A stretch of DNA of 11,280 nt from Haplosporangium gracile (taxonomy: Eukaryota > Mortierellomycota > Mortierellomycetes > Mortierellales > Mortierellaceae), in contig JAAAUF010001098.1 of NCBI GenBank assembly GCA_015499985.1, positions 1,048 through 12,327 on the forward strand, in the 5' to 3' direction. The notes beneath the pieces are model-generated. The model did no database searches. It saw only the letters and a program-made list of their open reading frames with translations, and was not told where the DNA came from. This document shows positions 8,801 to 11,280 of the stretch, piece by piece. Each line of letters starts with the position of its first letter. Position 1 is the stretch's first letter. The position numbers were made by a program, and so were the translations under genes.

Positions 8801-10048
8801 AGCCAACCGATCGAGACTGGAGGTCTGGCGTTCCCCAAGGCCGTCAAGCAAGTCTTTACGGGGATTTTTATTTGCGAGATTACGCTATTTGGGATTTTTA
8901 TTCTAAAGCAGACCACCAACGCGGCTCCCTATCTGGTCTTGATGATCATTCTGTTTGCCTGCACCGCTCTCTCGCTTAGCAACATGAACGAGGCCTTCGC
9001 CCCCCTGGTCACCTTTTTGCCTGTGGCTCTATTCTCCAAGGACCTTCACGTGGATCGGCATGGAAATGTCACAGACGGAGATGAGAAGAAGAAGCCCAAG
9101 TCAAAGAAGCACGACCAGCAGGAACAACTACAGCACCAGGAAGATGTTGAGCGACCCAGTGGAGATGGGACTATCATGACCCTTGAGAACTTGTCGAGGA
9201 AGAACCTTACATCCAACAGGGCCTCTACTGCTGGAAGTATCTCGTCACCTCTGGATCACCTCCAAGCACAACCTCAGGAGAACAGGACGAGGACGGATCC
9301 TCATCATAGAGCCTACCCTATGGATTTCGAATCATCGGCGCCTCCTTCATCTCACTTTGATCCTCAGCCACCACAACATTACGCGACGATCGATATGAGC
9401 CACTTGCACCCGGACCAGTTTTTGCGCCCCAACATTTCGTACGACAATCAAGAGTGGGGATCCAAGGATGGGTCGCATCATATGTTGCCCCATGATTTTC
9501 ATCAGCAGTCGAGGCGTTACCAGTCCGAGGACGATTTCACATGCCTGTCGGGTCAAGGCCACCTTCTACGGTTCGCGACTCAGATTCCTATCAATCCACG
9601 CACTGCTTCGTTGCACGACCGTCCAGTATCATATGCCCGCCCTGCGTCGTTCAATCACAGCATCAACAACATCAACATCCATAATCATAACAGTGATTGT
9701 CCTGCATCGTTCGTGGATCGACACGACACCCACAACAGCAACGATTCAGGAAATGGAGGGGGAGGAGGAGGACCATGGCCCAAGGTAACGGAGGAAGATC
9801 CAGAACTGGTGCGTTTACAGGACCGGGCATACTGCCACCCTGCAATTTACAACGTTCAAAAGCCTGTCTGGCTGCCGATGGATGAGAGGGGACTTATGCA
9901 AGCCGAGATTGACAAGCTGCGGAACCGTGGGATCGTGGTGGCGACGGAGGGTGCATATTTGGATGGCAAGACTTCCAAGGCCAGTGTTGGAGGGTTGATT
10001 TATGCGCCTGGTGAGGAGGCTCAGTATCGTCTTGAGCGTGGCGAGTAG
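5823..10048 (+). CDS. CSC1/OSCA/TMEM63-family cation channel, PHM7/RSN1 type (five exons, 1033 aa)
   Basis: Predicted membrane channel of the family once called DUF221, whose characterised members are osmotic- or tension-gated cation channels. Exons are 5823-6013, 6661-6792, 7040-7200, 7340-7544 and 7636-10048, which join in frame. The order fits the family. TM0 is at about 25-46, then YQPRTYL and RSPPLPPGAFSWI (66-78), GLDAYMFLRFLRM (94-106), TM1 (109-127) and TM2 (149-169). A cytosolic domain of about 200 residues follows, with KIWLNR and GKKVDLINYY. The channel block spans about 376-697, including NYGVLFPQQTLIF, APLILPF and YVYSQPIETGG. The 337-residue tail has a basic patch (714-721), His/Asn-rich and Gly-rich stretches, and a PHM7_ext-like end from about 959 with VWLPMDERGL and EGAYLDGK. 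The start has a weak context (T at -3), but the next in-frame Met, residue 99, would remove TM0. The paralogue (CSC1, PHM7 or RSN1) cannot be fixed, nor whether it sits in plasma or inner membranes. Confidence 0.93.
6014..6660 (+). other. CSC1-type gene intron 1 (647 nt, phase 2)
   Basis: The donor is GTAAGT at 6014, the branch point TACTAAC ends at 6598 and the acceptor TAG ends at 6660. The join makes GA+C (Asp) and gives YLVTKDIRSPPLPPGAF, which is what the family shows at this point, so no exon is missing between. It is by far the longest intron in the window. Short open frames inside it have no family character. Retention meets TAA at the junction. Confidence 0.9.
6793..7039 (+). other. 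CSC1-type gene intron 2 (247 nt, phase 2)
   Basis: The donor is GTAAGT at 6793, the branch point CTAAC at 6992-6996 and the acceptor TAG ends at 7039. The join GC+A (Ala) links FLRMSA to MLFAGCTLL at the start of TM1. A second possible acceptor, GCAG ending at 7054, is disfavoured because it shifts the frame. Retention gives GCG TAA, an immediate stop. Confidence 0.9.
6870..6893. repeat. Direct repeat AAAAATCGATG x2 in intron 2
   Basis: Two copies of an 11-base unit (6870-6880 and 6883-6893) are separated by CT, followed by GATGATGATG-like sequence. It is probably simple-sequence slippage within the intron. Confidence 0.7.
7201..7339 (+). other. CSC1-type gene intron 3 (139 nt, phase 1)
   Basis: The donor is GTAAGT at 7201, a branch-like CTGAT lies at 7314-7318 and the acceptor CCCTTAG ends at 7339. 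The join G+GT (Gly) gives LTYLFCGSSIALLW across TM2. It is the only intron in the window that is not phase 2. Retention runs to a TAA near 7298. Confidence 0.9.
7545..7635 (+). other. CSC1-type gene intron 4 (91 nt, phase 2, weak donor)
   Basis: The donor is CAG|GTACTA, which departs from GTAAGT/GTATGT. The branch point CTAAC is at 7608-7612 and the acceptor TAG ends at 7635. The join AG+A (Arg) gives KIWLNR-HPKDILKL, matching the family. Retention hits a TAA at about 7586-7588, after TM2, and would leave only a truncated N-terminal piece. Confidence 0.88.
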
Positions 10049-10063
10049 AGGGGGTAGGAGGGA

Positions 10064-10087
10064 AGCGCATTTTTTTTTTTTTGCGCT
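10064..10087 (+). promoter_or_regulatory. 3' UTR hairpin with poly-U loop
   Basis: Sixteen bases after the channel stop codon, AGCGCA (10064-10069) and TGCGCT (10082-10087) form a perfect six-pair stem enclosing a loop of twelve T. It lies 8 nt before the poly(A) signal. It could present a U tract to an RNA-binding protein or act in 3' end formation. The role is inferred. Confidence 0.4.
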
Positions 10088-10095
10088 CTTGCGAT

Positions 10096-10101
10096 AATAA
10101 A
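10096..10101 (+). terminator. Poly(A) signal of the CSC1-type gene
   Basis: AATAAA lies 48 nt after the TAG stop codon, just past the poly-T hairpin. It is the only canonical signal between this gene and the LRR fragment, which begins within 30 nt of it. Confidence 0.7.
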
Positions 10102-10127
10102 TCATAAGATGTCGAGAATTATGAATT

Positions 10128-10562
10128 TTGGAAAGGCTGTCTCTGCCAGATCAATGTGTTTTCTCGATCGAGGCCATGACCGCTAGACCCTGGATTTGTA
10201 CAGCTATGAAGGAGCTCAAGGTAGCAGTTTCGGCACCAGATGATGATGACGATTTTGACAATGTGTGGCGCGTCTTTCTCCATCAGTTGGGCATGTTGTT
10301 AAATCTTCAGACTCTTTATCTCAAGTGCACAGAATTGTCCAAAGAACCAGAAAACCTACAGGGTTTGGTTGGCGCAATCAATTTGCGAAATTTGACCATT
10401 TTAGATGAAGAGGAGCGCCAAGAACTTCATGGTCTCATGACACTTCCAGGCCTGGAGCGTCTTGAGTTGTCACCTTTGTCTGTGGATGACCATGTCAATG
10501 TTTTTCTGTGGCTTGGAGAGACTGGTAAGGCCGATATTCTTGAGAATCGGCCTTGGGAATGA
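10128..10562 (+). pseudogene. 5'-truncated leucine-rich-repeat (F-box/LRR-like) gene remnant
   Basis: An open frame of 144 codons, preceded in frame by a TGA at 10122-10124 and with no ATG until codon 17 (10176). It reads LERLSLPD, then RPWICTAMKELKVAV, an acidic DDDDD patch, LLNLQTLYLKCTEL, NLRNLTILDEEE and LPGLERLELSPLS. This spacing of L-x-x-L-x-L is that of irregular leucine-rich repeats. Expanded F-box/LRR families of early-diverging fungi often carry such repeats after a W-x-C motif. Only about the last few repeats are present and no F-box is seen. It starts 27 nt after the poly(A) signal of the channel gene, so there is no room for a promoter or upstream exons. Its own stop and AATAAA are intact. 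It is best read as a C-terminal fragment left by truncation. A short expressed LRR peptide from the ATG at 10176 is possible but less likely. Confidence 0.6.
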
Positions 10563-10587
10563 GTTAATCCTAATGTCCTCACTTTTT

Positions 10588-10593
10588 AATAAA
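10588..10593 (+). terminator. Poly(A) signal behind the LRR remnant
   Basis: AATAAA lies 26 nt after the TGA that ends the LRR frame, within T-rich sequence. Its survival indicates that the original 3' end of the truncated gene was retained. Confidence 0.55.
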
Positions 10594-10905
10594 ATGATAC
10601 CGCTTTCAGTGTGATTTATGAAGCGAGATGTGATGAACGAATATGTATTCTTTGTTGATATGGTTACAGAATGGCAGGGTTCGTAGGCAGGATTGTAGGG
10701 TAGCTGTAATGCTCTCAACCGGTAGCGAATTAAGAGAATACGAGTCTGTGATGCACCCAAAGAAACACTTGGCATTTCAGTTACTCTGTCTCTCTGCAAT
10801 ACGTGAAAGAGACAAGGAGCAAACAAGCGTTCTCTGGTGCACTACAAATACTACAGTAAAGGTGCAATTAATCAGACTACTGATTTTGTAATAATATCAC
10901 ATTTC

Positions 10906-10926
10906 TTTTTTTTTTTTTTTTTTTTT
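10906..10926. repeat. Poly(T) homopolymer, 21 T
   Basis: An uninterrupted run of 21 T, equivalent to a poly(A) tract on the minus strand. It might be a retroposed tail of a minus-strand insert lying to its right, but no coding or repeat body and no minus-strand AATAAA beside it could be recognised. Confidence 0.85.
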
Positions 10927-11139
10927 GGAAGGCGTAGAAGATAGGCAAGTCAGATAACAAAGGGCAAAAGAGTATGCCAAAGAGAAACCAGCATCTCTGT
11001 GTGGAGTGCACCCTTGCTCGGTACTGTTTTTTTGAGTGCTGAGAATCGTTCTTGTACTTCTCCTGTGTTTTTTTTCTCTCCACTGGTGTTTTGGGATTGG
11101 AAAAACAGCCACGTCAAGCTATTGCTATGGTCGATAAAC

Positions 11140-11145
11140 AATAAA
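11140..11145 (+). terminator. Orphan poly(A)-signal candidate
   Basis: AATAAA is followed within about 5 nt by a long T/GT-rich stretch (11149-11171), resembling a downstream element. No + strand coding region precedes it after the LRR remnant, so it may be a chance match or mark an unrecognised noncoding transcript. Confidence 0.25.
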
Positions 11146-11280
11146 GACGCTTTTTGTTTGTTTTTTTTTTCGTTCCTGTGAATTTTTTCATTTTCGTGAA
11201 CGTGAGCATCGCAGCATAGAACAAGAGCCTTTTTCGCGTATTGTGTTTGAACTACATGTTAGATGATGGCGAGGGAGAAA

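Larger units (their letters stand above)
10594..11280. other. 3' flank, no supportable gene
   Basis: About 690 nt in which all open frames are short, overlap homopolymers or lack family character on either strand. Notable items are the 21-T run at 10906-10926, further T tracts near 11066-11075 and 11159-11171, and an AATAAA at 11140-11145. Part may be the flank of a gene beyond the window. Confidence 0.55.

Noticed and set aside
877..10048. Operon-like or functional coupling of GDH2 with the channel gene
   Set aside because: About 1.6 kb separates them, GDH2 has its own poly(A) signal, and no known pathway links them.
1..11280. tRNA, rRNA, CRISPR, transposase, or bacterial-type defence system
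   Set aside because: No tRNA box motifs, spaced palindromic repeats, transposase or reverse transcriptase motifs were seen; the window is ordinary fungal nuclear DNA.

Overview
The window is nuclear DNA of a filamentous fungus. It holds two tandem, multi-exon protein genes on the + strand, with GT...AG introns, CTAAC-type branch points and AATAAA poly(A) signals, followed by a fragment of a third gene. The C-rich third codon positions of the first gene and the style of the leucine-rich-repeat fragment resemble early-diverging fungi such as Mortierella and relatives. That placement is inferred, not proven.

Layout: 1-606 is upstream flank with no supportable gene. 607-876 is a pyrimidine-rich promoter/leader. 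877-4240 is a three-exon gene for the large fungal NAD-specific glutamate dehydrogenase (GDH2, 1019 aa). 4241-5300 is intergenic DNA. 5300-5822 is a G-poor, ATG-free leader containing a TTCA microsatellite. 5823-10048 is a five-exon gene for a CSC1/OSCA/TMEM63-family (PHM7/RSN1-type) membrane protein of 1033 aa. 10128-10562 is a 5'-truncated leucine-rich-repeat (F-box/LRR-like) remnant lying almost against the poly(A) signal of the channel gene. 10563-11280 holds T-rich tracts and no convincing gene.

The genes do not form an operon or an obvious pathway. GDH2 releases ammonium and 2-oxoglutarate from glutamate. The CSC1-type protein is expected to be a stress- or tension-gated cation channel. 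Both genes have short 5' exons and one large 3' exon, and five of the six introns are phase 2. I found no CRISPR array, tRNA, rRNA, transposase or novel multi-gene system. The most interesting items are the 5'-truncated LRR fragment, the codon-aligned 899-codon antisense ORF in GDH2 (probably a codon-bias artefact), the intron-phase pattern, the ATG-free microsatellite leader and a poly-U-loop hairpin in the channel 3' UTR.
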